Shown piece after piece: positions 1 through 6,933 of a stretch of DNA of 17,397 bases. Source of the DNA: Gemmatimonadota bacterium (GTDB lineage Bacteria > Gemmatimonadota > Gemmatimonadetes > Gemmatimonadales > GWC2-71-9); contig QHUF01000120.1 in NCBI GenBank assembly GCA_003221075.1, forward strand, positions 1 to 17,397. The letters run 5' to 3'. Below the pieces are notes generated by a model. That model was not told the DNA's origin. It saw only the letters and a list, made by a program, of their open reading frames with translations, and did no database searches. Every line of letters begins with the position of its first letter. Positions within the stretch are counted from its first letter, which is position 1. Position numbers and translations under genes: made by a program.

Positions 1-1
1 C

Positions 2-931
2 GGACTGCCGGGAACTCGCGCCGACTTCCTGGTGCTCCATCGCGGCATCACTCACTCGCTTGTCGGTGCCGTGGTGGAAATCATCGGTCTCACGCTCCTC
101 ATTGGCCTGGGGTGGCGTGGAGCGCGCTGGATCCTGAGCCGTCACGCTCGAACGGTCGCCGTGCCGGCGTGGAATTGGCTTGCCCTTGGAATCGCGGCGG
201 CAGTCCTCAGCCACCTCTATATGGACTGGCAGGGGTCCTACGGTTGGCGGCCGTTTCTTCCCTGGAACGGGACGTGGTACTACCTGGATTGGGTCGCCAT
301 CGTCGACCCGTTTTTCTGGCTGGTGCCGCTGGTCGCGCTCGCGTGGGGCGCGGAGCGCCACTGGACTCCTCTCGCCGCGGTGCTGGCGGTTGGTGGCACC
401 ATCACCTTCTTCGTGGCCCGTGCCCACGACGTAGTGGCCACCTGGCTCCTCGTTGTCTATGCGATCGCATGCGTCGTCGCCGCGATCGGATGGACGCGCT
501 ACTGGTTCGGCCCCGTGGGCCGGCAACGGGCTGCCGCGTTCGCGCTGCTGGTGCTCGTGCTGTACACCGGCGCGCAAGCGGTCGTGGCGGACACGCGGAA
601 GCGCACGATCCAGCAGGCCGCCGAGCGACGCTTCGGCGCAGGCGCGTCGTGGGCGGCGCTCACCAACGTCGGCCGGCCGTTTACGTGGGAGTCGATCTAT
701 GCCAGCACGGACACGGTCGCGGGCGACGACTGGCGACTAGCGCGACACCTGCGCGCGCGGCAAGTCCAGCGCGCGATCACCCAGACGCGCGACGGGCAGG
801 CAATGGCCCAGTTCGCCCGGTTCCTGGCAGCCGAGGTTGATACCAGCGGTGCGACGGTCTACTTGTGGGATGCGCGCTACGCGCGCGGGAGCCGCGACGG
901 CTGGGCGGTGGTAAAGGTCAGGCTTGAGTGA
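2..931 (+). CDS. YdjM/DUF457-type membrane-bound metal-dependent hydrolase, 5' truncated
   Basis: The reading frame is open from base 2, and the family motif HRGITHS sits only a few codons into the window with in-frame codons (GLPGTRADFLVL) before it. The true start therefore lies upstream, and the GTG at 32 is probably internal. The protein has about six hydrophobic segments (starting VGAVVEIIGLTLLIGL, ending AFALLVLVLYTGAQAVV) and a soluble tail of about 100 residues. A second conserved patch, HLYMDWQGSYGWRPFLPW followed by DWVAIVDPFFW, matches the family pattern of His/Asp residues near a membrane helix. The family (LexA-binding, inner-membrane-associated putative hydrolase) is named from E. 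coli YdjM; its substrate is unknown. The TGA stop lies inside the 3' end of the converging small gene. I am confident of the family and not of any reaction. Confidence 0.85.
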   Translation, partial: GLPGTRADFLVLHRGITHSLVGAVVEIIGLTLLIGLGWRGARWILSRHARTVAVPAWNWLALGIAAAVLSHLYMDWQGSYGWRPFLPWNGTWYYLDWVAIVDPFFWLVPLVALAWGAERHWTPLAAVLAVGGTITFFVARAHDVVATWLLVVYAIACVVAAIGWTRYWFGPVGRQRAAAFALLVLVLYTGAQAVVADTRKRTIQQAAERRFGAGASWAALTNVGRPFTWESIYASTDTVAGDDWRLARHLRARQVQRAITQTRDGQAMAQFARFLAAEVDTSGATVYLWDARYARGSRDGWAVVKVRLE

Positions 932-1157
932 TGTCGCTGAACGAGAGGCCGGAGCCACGCCGGTCCTTCAGGTGCCGCCGCGACTCGGGCGTGCGGCGCT
1001 CGACGCGACTGCGCCGGTCGATGAGCCCGCGCCGTTCCACGACGACCGCAGTTTTCCGTTGGCGGCGTTCGGTGATACGGCGATCGAGTCCTGAGCGGCG
1101 ATCTGGCCGCACGCGACGCTCTACGTGATGCCGGATGGGGCGGCGCTCGCTGTCCAT
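918..1157 (-). CDS. Small Arg-Arg-repeat protein (hypothetical)
   Basis: A 79-residue protein is read from the ATG at 1157; a GTG at 1253 would add 32 residues but would overlap the kinase gene. It is dominated by a repeated acidic-Arg-Arg unit: ERR, ERR, DRR, DRR, ERR, ERR, DRR, ERR, SRR, DRR, spaced 5-7 residues apart except for one longer spacer (QRKTAVVV) in the middle. There is no signal peptide or membrane segment. Very basic proteins with DRR/ERR repeats recur as hypotheticals in high-GC bacteria; their function is unknown to me, and nucleic acid or polyanion binding is only a guess from charge. No strong Shine-Dalgarno precedes either start. The plus strand is also open here, but the regular ERR/DRR pattern and GC-rich third positions favour the minus strand. 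Its stop overlaps the end of the hydrolase gene by 14 bp. Confidence 0.6.
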   Translation of the reverse strand: MDSERRPIRHHVERRVRPDRRSGLDRRITERRQRKTAVVVERRGLIDRRSRVERRTPESRRHLKDRRGSGLSFSDITQA

Positions 1158-1222
1158 CACAACCAATCTGCGGCGTCCCGGTAGTTCGTGCCAGCCGAAA
1201 CGACCGACTACATTTCTCGCCC
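1158..1222. promoter_or_regulatory. Divergent intergenic region, likely promoters
   Basis: This 65-bp gap separates the divergently read RR-repeat gene and kinase gene, so promoters for both should lie in it or just inside the genes. On the plus strand, TACATT at 1209-1214 resembles a -10 box and would place the transcript start almost on the kinase GTG at 1223. No convincing -35 box or Shine-Dalgarno is visible, so a leaderless kinase mRNA is possible. This is a weak inference from spacing. Confidence 0.2.
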
Positions 1223-2992
1223 GTGACGACACCAGATCGACGCTCGCCGACACCGAATGTGACGTCCGTCACCAGTGCGGCCGACCAGACGCCGCCGGCG
1301 GGCTTGCTCGACGACGCGCTGCGCGCGCTCGAGCCGACATTCCGGCTCGACCAGCTTGTGGCGCTCTCGTCGGATCGCGCGCTCTATCACGCCTGGGATC
1401 GCGTGCTGAAGCGGCCCGTCTCGATCCGCGTGCATCTCGCGGCCGAGGCGCCGGGACGCGCGTGGTTCATGCGGGAGACGGAAACGCTCGCGCAGCTCGA
1501 CCATCCGGCGATCCGGCACGTCTATGCCGCCGGCGAGATCGCGTCGTTCGGGTATCGCACGGCCAACTGGATCGAAGGCGAGAGCCTCGCCGACGCACTG
1601 CGGCGCGGGCCGCGCCCGATTCCACAGTGCATGTCGCTGATTCGAGATCTTCTGGCCGCCCTCGAGCACGCGCATGCGCGGGGCATCATCATGCGCCGCA
1701 TCGTCCCCTCGACCCTGATGATCAACACGGGCGGCCAGGGCGTCATCACCGATCTGCGGTACTCCAACTGGTGCCTGCCCTACTTGCCGCCGATGCAGAG
1801 CGACGACGCCAGCGCGGCGTACATGGCGCCCGAAGTGCGCGCCGGTGAGGCCGGCGAGCCGGCCAGCGACGTGTACAGCATCACCGCGAACATCTACGCC
1901 GCTCTCACCGGCAACCCCCCGGACCCGGACCCCGCGCGCATCGTTCCTCCGCGCCAGCTGCGCCAGGCGATTCCCGCCGCCGTGGAGCGCGTGATCATGC
2001 GCGCGCTCTCTCAGGTTCCGAAGGGTCGGTACTACACGGCGACCGAGATGCTGGAGGATTTCGTGAGCGACGCGGGCACGTTCCAGGTGCTCGCCGCCGC
2101 CCCGACGCTAACGGAGTCGGGCTTCGAACGGCGCCTGCGGCGCGCGCTGGGCGACGACTACGAGCTGCTCGAGGAGATCGGGGCCGGTGGGTTCGGGCGC
2201 GTGTACCGCGCGCGCGATCTCGCGCTCGAGCGCGACGTCGCGATCAAGGTTCTGCATCCGGCGCTGATCGCGGATCCCGGCGTCATGGAGCGGTTTCGCC
2301 GCGAGGCGCAGCTCGCGGCGCGGCTGCGGCATCCCAACATCGTCAGCATCCTCGACATCATGGGGCGCGCCGGCCTCACCTGGTACACGATGGAGTACGT
2401 CCCGGGCTCGAATATCGCGCAGGTCGTGCAGCGCCATGGAAACTTCACGCTGGAGCAGACGGAGCGATTGCTCAACGAAGCCTTGTCGGCGCTCGAGCAC
2501 GCCCACAGCATGGGGCTGATCCACCGCGACCTGAAACCGGAAAACATGCTGATCGAACCCGATGGCCGGCTGCGCATCACCGATTTCGGACTGGCACTGG
2601 CGCTGCGCGGCGGGGCGCGATTCGGCGGCGCCACGTCGCGCAGCGGCACGCCGCAGTTCGCCGCTCCGGAGCAGCTGCTGGGTGAGCGGGTGGATCAGCG
2701 CGCCGACCTCTATTCGCTGGCGGCCGTGACCTATTTCGTTTTGCTGGGCAGACCGCCGTTCAGCGGGAAGACACCCGAGCAGATTCTGGCCAAGCAGACG
2801 ACCGACGACGTGCCGCCGCTGGCGGCCGAGCGGCGCGATGTGCCGCGCGAGCTCGAGGAGGTCCTGCGGCGCGCGCTGCGCGGCGATCCCGCCGAGCGAT
2901 TCCATTCCGCCGGCGCATTTCACGCCGCGGTGAAAGGGGTGTTCGGGGGGTTCCTGCGAAGACTGGCCGCGCTGTTTCGACCCGAATCCTAA
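1223..2992 (+). CDS. Tandem pseudokinase-Ser/Thr protein kinase
   Basis: The 589-aa protein starts at GTG 1223 and has two Hanks-type kinase folds and no transmembrane or PASTA segment. The C-terminal fold (about 313-570) is complete: glycine loop GAGGFG 320-325, VAIK with K342, alpha-C E361, HRDLKPEN 434-441, DFG 454-456, APE 481-483. It should phosphorylate Ser/Thr. The N-terminal fold (about 41-285) aligns along its length but lacks the glycine loop, has R69 for the ATP-binding Lys, MRR (157-159) for HRD, Thr164 for the Mg-binding Asn, and DLR (177-179) for DFG. The structural APE (202-204) and alpha-C E85 remain. It is therefore a predicted pseudokinase. Shared stretches (ALEHAHARG and ALEHAHSMG) suggest internal duplication. 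A regulatory role for the first fold is inference. The stop overlaps the stop of the convergent permease gene. Confidence 0.92.
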   Translation: MTTPDRRSPTPNVTSVTSAADQTPPAGLLDDALRALEPTFRLDQLVALSSDRALYHAWDRVLKRPVSIRVHLAAEAPGRAWFMRETETLAQLDHPAIRHVYAAGEIASFGYRTANWIEGESLADALRRGPRPIPQCMSLIRDLLAALEHAHARGIIMRRIVPSTLMINTGGQGVITDLRYSNWCLPYLPPMQSDDASAAYMAPEVRAGEAGEPASDVYSITANIYAALTGNPPDPDPARIVPPRQLRQAIPAAVERVIMRALSQVPKGRYYTATEMLEDFVSDAGTFQVLAAAPTLTESGFERRLRRALGDDYELLEEIGAGGFGRVYRARDLALERDVAIKVLHPALIADPGVMERFRREAQLAARLRHPNIVSILDIMGRAGLTWYTMEYVPGSNIAQVVQRHGNFTLEQTERLLNEALSALEHAHSMGLIHRDLKPENMLIEPDGRLRITDFGLALALRGGARFGGATSRSGTPQFAAPEQLLGERVDQRADLYSLAAVTYFVLLGRPPFSGKTPEQILAKQTTDDVPPLAAERRDVPRELEEVLRRALRGDPAERFHSAGAFHAAVKGVFGGFLRRLAALFRPES

Positions 2993-4005
2993 CGCCAGCG
3001 GAAGATCTTCAACGCAATCACGAAGCTCACCGCACCCCAGGCCACGACGATCGCCAGCGGCGTTCCGAGGGTCGTCACCGCAGCACCGTCGATCATTACC
3101 GCCCGCAGCGCGTCGTTGAGCGCAGTGAGCGGCAGCGCCTTCACGAACGGGATCATCGCGTCAGGGAATCTTGAATACGAGAAGAACGTTCCCGACAGAA
3201 TCCACATCGGCAGCATCACGAGGTTCATCAGCCCCGAGACGCCCTCGATCGTCTTTGCCCGGCTGGCCACCAGCAGCCCGAGTCCCGCGAAGGAGAACGA
3301 GCCGAGGACCGTGATCCCGGCCAGAGCCGCGAACGATCCGCGCACCGCCACACCGAACAGCAGCCATCCGAAGCCCACCAGCGCCACGACCTCCACGATC
3401 AGGAAGACGAGCCGCGAGAGGATGAAGCTCAGCAGGTAATGGCTGCGCCGCATCGGCGTCGCCATGTAGCGCTTGAGCAGCTTGCGTTGGCGCGCCTGGA
3501 CGACGGAGAACCCGACGCCCCAGATGCCGCTGCCGAGCAGATTCATGCCCAGGAGCCCGGGAATCAGGAAATCGATGTAGCGCGAGCCCGGCGCGACGAC
3601 GCGGTCGTCGCGCACTGCGACGAGATCGTTCCGCCCGCGTGCCCGCTGCAGCACGTCGTCGACCTCCAGACGCGCGAGCCCGCTCTCGGTGCGGGTCGAG
3701 TCGTAGCGGTAGACGACGGGATCACCTGGGATCACGAGCAGCGCGATGCGCCCGGTCCGCAGCCGCAAGCGCGCAGACGCCGAATCGAGGACGGTGGCGA
3801 TGAGACGCGGAGACGCACCGAGGGTCGCGGCCAACGCGCTGTCGCCCGGTCCGCCCGCGACCCCGACCTGCAATTTCCCCGGCCCCGTGTTCCGGAAGGC
3901 GAGCCCGAGCGCGAACGCGAGCACGATGGGAAAACCGAACACCCAGAAGACCGCTTCGGGCTCGCGGTAGAACTCCCGCATGCGCGAGAGCGCCAGCTGG
4001 TACAT
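2989..4005 (-). CDS. ABC-2 type transporter permease
   Basis: This is the membrane subunit of an ABC exporter paired with the ATPase immediately upstream. From the ATG at 4005 it is 338 aa. It has an N-terminal cytoplasmic helix (MYQLALSRMREFYREPEA), one membrane segment (about FWVFGFPIVLAFALGLAF), an extracytoplasmic domain of about 120 residues, and then a cluster of about five membrane segments to the C-terminus. This is the ABC2_membrane layout. I chose ATG 4005 because GTGAG lies six bases upstream. A GTG at 4023 would add six residues and overlap the ATPase stop. Length is typical for the family. The substrate is unknown; relatives move drugs, lipids or peptides. It is the last gene of the minus-strand cluster, and no terminator is visible before the opposing kinase gene. 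Confidence 0.88.
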   Translation of the reverse strand: MYQLALSRMREFYREPEAVFWVFGFPIVLAFALGLAFRNTGPGKLQVGVAGGPGDSALAATLGASPRLIATVLDSASARLRLRTGRIALLVIPGDPVVYRYDSTRTESGLARLEVDDVLQRARGRNDLVAVRDDRVVAPGSRYIDFLIPGLLGMNLLGSGIWGVGFSVVQARQRKLLKRYMATPMRRSHYLLSFILSRLVFLIVEVVALVGFGWLLFGVAVRGSFAALAGITVLGSFSFAGLGLLVASRAKTIEGVSGLMNLVMLPMWILSGTFFSYSRFPDAMIPFVKALPLTALNDALRAVMIDGAAVTTLGTPLAIVVAWGAVSFVIALKIFRWR

Positions 4006-4012
4006 CGGATGC

Positions 4013-4948
4013 TCACGTATCACGGAGCTGCCGTCCGGTGAGCGCGACGAACACGTCGTCGAGCGTGGCGTGATGCGTGGTGAGCAGCGACAGCTCCACG
4101 CCGCGCGCTTTGAGCAGCGCGAGCAACGCGGGGAGGGCGCGGTGCAGCTCTACGACCGTGAGCGAGACTCCGTCGGGACCCGTCCGCACCGCGGACACAC
4201 CCCCCATTTGTCGCAAGACCTCGACCAGATCGTCCGCAGTCCCGCCCTCCGTCAGCGCGAAGTCCACCACGTGGTCCGCGCCCAGCGACGCAATCAGCTC
4301 CTTGGGAGTTCCCTGGGCGATGATCTTGCCGTGATCCATGATCGCTACGCGATCGCAGAGGCGCTCGGCTTCCTCCATGTAGTGCGTCGTCAGCAACACC
4401 GTCCCGCCGTCGGCGCGGAAGCGGCGGATGATCTCCCACAGCTGGCGGCGCGATTGCGGATCGAGGCCGGTCGTCGGCTCATCGAGGAACAGCAGCTCGG
4501 GTTTGCTCACGAGCGCACAGGCGACCGCGAGCCGCTGCTTCTGCCCGCCCGAAAGGGTCACGACGCGCGCCTTGCGTTTCTCCTCGAGCTCGACGAGCGC
4601 GAGCACCTCGTCGACGGAGTGCGACTGGCGGTAAAACGACCGAAACAGCCCGAGCACTTCGCTGACGGTGAGCTTATCGGCGAGCTGCGTCTCCTGCAGC
4701 TGGATCCCGAGGCGTTCGCGCAGCGCGCGTCCTGGCGCCCCATCCTGCCACCGCATGCCGAGAATCTCGACGTCGCCACTGTCGGGCTGCGTCAGGCCTT
4801 CGAGGATCTCGATGGTGGTCGTCTTCCCCGCGCCGTTCGGCCCGAGCAACCCGAAGCATTCGCCCGCGCCGACCGTGAGATCGAGACCGGCGACCGCTAC
4901 GACGTCATCGAAGCGTTTCGTCAGCGCGCGACAGTGGATCGCTACGAT
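4013..4948 (-). CDS. ABC-2 exporter ATP-binding protein, non-canonical start
   Basis: The nucleotide-binding subunit of the exporter. Its motifs, numbered from the proposed start at 4948, are Walker A GPNGAGKTT (36-44), Q-loop region LQETQL (around 82-87), signature LSGGQKQR (132-139), Walker B LLFLDEP ending in D156-E157, and H-loop TTHY (H189). The first ATG/GTG/TTG in frame is a TTG at 4849, which falls just before Walker A and would delete the first beta strands. Homologous-looking sequence continues in frame upstream (ALTKRFDDVVAVAGLDL), so the true start is near 4948, where the codon is ATC; a CTG at 4924 is another candidate. From 4948 the protein is 311 aa, the normal family length. 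The gene overlaps the end of the upstream 132-aa gene by about 7 bp. The family is certain; the start is not. Confidence 0.85.
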   Translation of the reverse strand: MVAIHCRALTKRFDDVVAVAGLDLTVGAGECFGLLGPNGAGKTTTIEILEGLTQPDSGDVEILGMRWQDGAPGRALRERLGIQLQETQLADKLTVSEVLGLFRSFYRQSHSVDEVLALVELEEKRKARVVTLSGGQKQRLAVACALVSKPELLFLDEPTTGLDPQSRRQLWEIIRRFRADGGTVLLTTHYMEEAERLCDRVAIMDHGKIIAQGTPKELIASLGADHVVDFALTEGGTADDLVEVLRQMGGVSAVRTGPDGVSLTVVELHRALPALLALLKARGVELSLLTTHHATLDDVFVALTGRQLRDT

Positions 4949-5340
4949 GGTGGATTCTCTTTGTCTTTGTCTTTGGCTTTTTCGGGCGGCGCTTCGTGGG
5001 CCATCTTGAGCGCCTGATCGAGCTGGATCGTCATGCTGTTCACGCCATCCGCCAGCGCGCGCACTTTCATGTTGATCCCCGTCCCGGCGCGGTTCGCGAC
5101 GATCGCCAGTTGGCCGGCCACATCGGGCAGGGTGCCGAGATTCGCCGTGAGCGCGCGCTGGCGCATGTGGGACAGCTCCCGCGCGATGTTCCCGCAGATG
5201 CCATCGATGATTTTGGGCCTCGCGGCGCGATTCGCTTCGAGCTCGGCGACCAGCTTCCTCACATGATCCACGGTCCGCACGTATCCCTGCAGCTCCTCGA
5301 TGCGGCGGATCTGATTCGCCGTCTGCTTCTGGACGGCCAC
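4942..5340 (-). CDS. Hypothetical helical protein, 132 aa
   Basis: I do not recognise a family. The reading frame extends to 5487, but the GTG at 5340 is the likely start because it overlaps the phosphatase stop as TAGTG, the same junction seen at 14326. The resulting protein is 132 aa with no signal peptide or membrane helix. It looks almost entirely alpha-helical with heptad-like spacing (IRRIEELQGYVRTVDHV, VRKLVAELEAN, VNSMTIQLDQALKMA), and ends in a Lys/Asp-rich tail (KAKDKDKEN). The tail is encoded by three copies of a 6-bp repeat. Its position between a phosphatase and an ABC-2 exporter, overlapping both neighbours, implies co-expression and perhaps an accessory role. That role is a guess. 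Confidence 0.65.
   Translation of the reverse strand: MAVQKQTANQIRRIEELQGYVRTVDHVRKLVAELEANRAARPKIIDGICGNIARELSHMRQRALTANLGTLPDVAGQLAIVANRAGTGINMKVRALADGVNSMTIQLDQALKMAHEAPPEKAKDKDKENPPS
4958..4975. repeat. Hexanucleotide microsatellite (TCTTTG)x3
   Basis: Three exact tandem copies of TCTTTG (CAAAGA on the coding strand) encode the Lys-Asp tail of the 132-aa protein. Copy-number change would keep the frame because the unit is 6 bp. It lies 10 bp upstream of the proposed ATC start of the exporter ATPase. Confidence 0.8.
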
Positions 5341-6914
5341 TAGTTGCGAGGTCCCAGTGCTTCCGTGCGGGCGTGGCCGTCCACGAGCGCCAGCGGCGAC
5401 ACGCCGAGCAGCACGCTGAGCGTCGGCGCGATGTCCACGGTGTTCATTCTCCCCGGATACGAGCCGCGGCGCACTCCCCGACCCCACAGAATGATCGGTA
5501 CGTGCGAGTCGTCGTCTGAGGGCTGGCCATGCATCGCGATCGGAAGGTTCGGAATATCCCAGACCGACCCCGCCTGCAGGGTCATCGTGAGGACGACGCC
5601 CGCATCCGGTGGCAGCTGATGGAGCCAGCGGCGCGCGACCGGATCCGAAGCCGTGTCGGCGCGCGCCAGATCAGCCGGTCTGATCACGCGCGCCACACCC
5701 TGAACCCGCACGATCCGGGCGGCGAGCACGTCGAGGACGCTGTCGGTCCTCACACCGATCGCGGCGAGTCGGCCGTTGTCGCGCAGGAACAGCATGCCGG
5801 TCTCGAATTCGAGCCACGCGCGCGGCGGAGCGCCCGCGCCGGCGATGCGATCGAGATCGCGGTTGACGGCAGTCACCAGGGTGTCGAGCGAGACACGGTA
5901 CGCCGCCCCGCCGGTCTTGGCGCGGGTGCGCTCCGGGAACGACGTCACACCGTGATCGGCGGTGAGGACGACGACGATGTTGTCGCGTCCCACGCGATCC
6001 GTGAGACGCTTCAGGAACCACGCGAGGTAATGATCGAGCCGCAAGACTTGATCGTGAATTTCACGCGAGTCCGGGCCGAACGCGTGTCCCACCGCATCGG
6101 TGGTGGACAGACTCACCGCCAGAATGTCCGTGCCTTTGCGTCCCAACTTCAGCGCCTCGAAACCCTCGAGCGCGAACAGCAGCGTCAGCGAGTCCATGGC
6201 GGGCACGCCCGCGATGGCTGCGGCCGCACTGATGCTGTCGGCGGGCAGCGCGTGCGGAAAGACAACGCCCGTGCCGCCATTCTCCCACACCTCGTTGTCC
6301 AGTTCTTTGTACGCGCTATCCGGGAGGAGCAGTGACCAGACCGTCTTCGCGGCCTTGAACGGCAAGCGGCGCGCGTTGAACGTCTGGACCCACGTCGGCA
6401 ACGTGTCGGCGTAGTAGCGACTCGTCGTGAACAGACCCGACTGATACCAGTAGACCTGTTCCTTCGCGCGCCCGACCGGGAGAATCGCGCCGCGGTCCTT
6501 CTTGCTCACCGACAACACGCGCGAGGTTGGATCGGCGGCCTTGAGCCAGTCGACCAACGTGGTCCCGCGGAAGCGACGCGGCGACGCGCCCGGACCGGCC
6601 GTGCCGAGCAACGGCGCCAGCGAGTCCTGTACGCCCTCGGAATTGCGGATGATGCCGGTGTGCGCGGGCCACATCCCCGAGAGAATCGTCGCATGCCCGG
6701 GCGCGGTCTCCGTGACGGCGTGGTCCTGATAGCCGTCGGTGAAGAACGCGCCCTCGTTCATCAGCTGCCCCAAACCTCCGGTCAGCTGGCCCTTCCAGCG
6801 CGTGAAGTAGTCGGGCCGCAGCTGGTCCACAGTGATGACGACCACCAACTTCGGCCGGGGTGGTGCGGGAACCAGCACGGACGCCACGAGGGCGAGATAG
6901 ACGGCGAGGATCAT
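5340..6914 (-). CDS. Secreted PafA-like alkaline phosphatase
   Basis: A 524-aa member of the alkaline phosphatase/NPP superfamily that should hydrolyse phosphate monoesters in the periplasm with two zinc ions. A hydrophobic signal segment (MILAVYLALVASVLV) is followed by the metal and nucleophile sites: D30 in VDQLRPDY, catalytic T70 in TETAPGHAT, D273 and H277 in TTDAVGHAFG, D320-H321 in TADHG, and H462 in AMHG. N91 (GIIRN) and the K139-x-R141 pair (SKKDRGAI) match the Asn and Lys/Arg that bind the phosphate in PafA-type monoesterases, so monoesterase activity is more likely than diesterase. No good Shine-Dalgarno precedes ATG 6914. The gap to the MFS gene is 19 bp, so translation may be coupled. 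The residue match to PafA is from memory of the family. Confidence 0.9.
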   Translation of the reverse strand: MILAVYLALVASVLVPAPPRPKLVVVITVDQLRPDYFTRWKGQLTGGLGQLMNEGAFFTDGYQDHAVTETAPGHATILSGMWPAHTGIIRNSEGVQDSLAPLLGTAGPGASPRRFRGTTLVDWLKAADPTSRVLSVSKKDRGAILPVGRAKEQVYWYQSGLFTTSRYYADTLPTWVQTFNARRLPFKAAKTVWSLLLPDSAYKELDNEVWENGGTGVVFPHALPADSISAAAAIAGVPAMDSLTLLFALEGFEALKLGRKGTDILAVSLSTTDAVGHAFGPDSREIHDQVLRLDHYLAWFLKRLTDRVGRDNIVVVLTADHGVTSFPERTRAKTGGAAYRVSLDTLVTAVNRDLDRIAGAGAPPRAWLEFETGMLFLRDNGRLAAIGVRTDSVLDVLAARIVRVQGVARVIRPADLARADTASDPVARRWLHQLPPDAGVVLTMTLQAGSVWDIPNLPIAMHGQPSDDDSHVPIILWGRGVRRGSYPGRMNTVDIAPTLSVLLGVSPLALVDGHARTEALGPRN

Positions 6915-6933
6915 GGCCAGAAAGTAGCGGCGG

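Noticed and set aside
931..1128. Plus-strand small gene starting at a TGATG junction after the hydrolase stop
   Set aside because: The coupling junction is attractive, but the product is irregular Arg/Ser-rich sequence, whereas the minus strand gives a regular ERR/DRR repeat. RNA-seq would decide.
5341..5487. N-terminal extension of the 132-aa protein
   Set aside because: It lies wholly inside the phosphatase gene in another frame and is Arg/Gly-rich shadow sequence; GTG 5340 fits the TAGTG junction.
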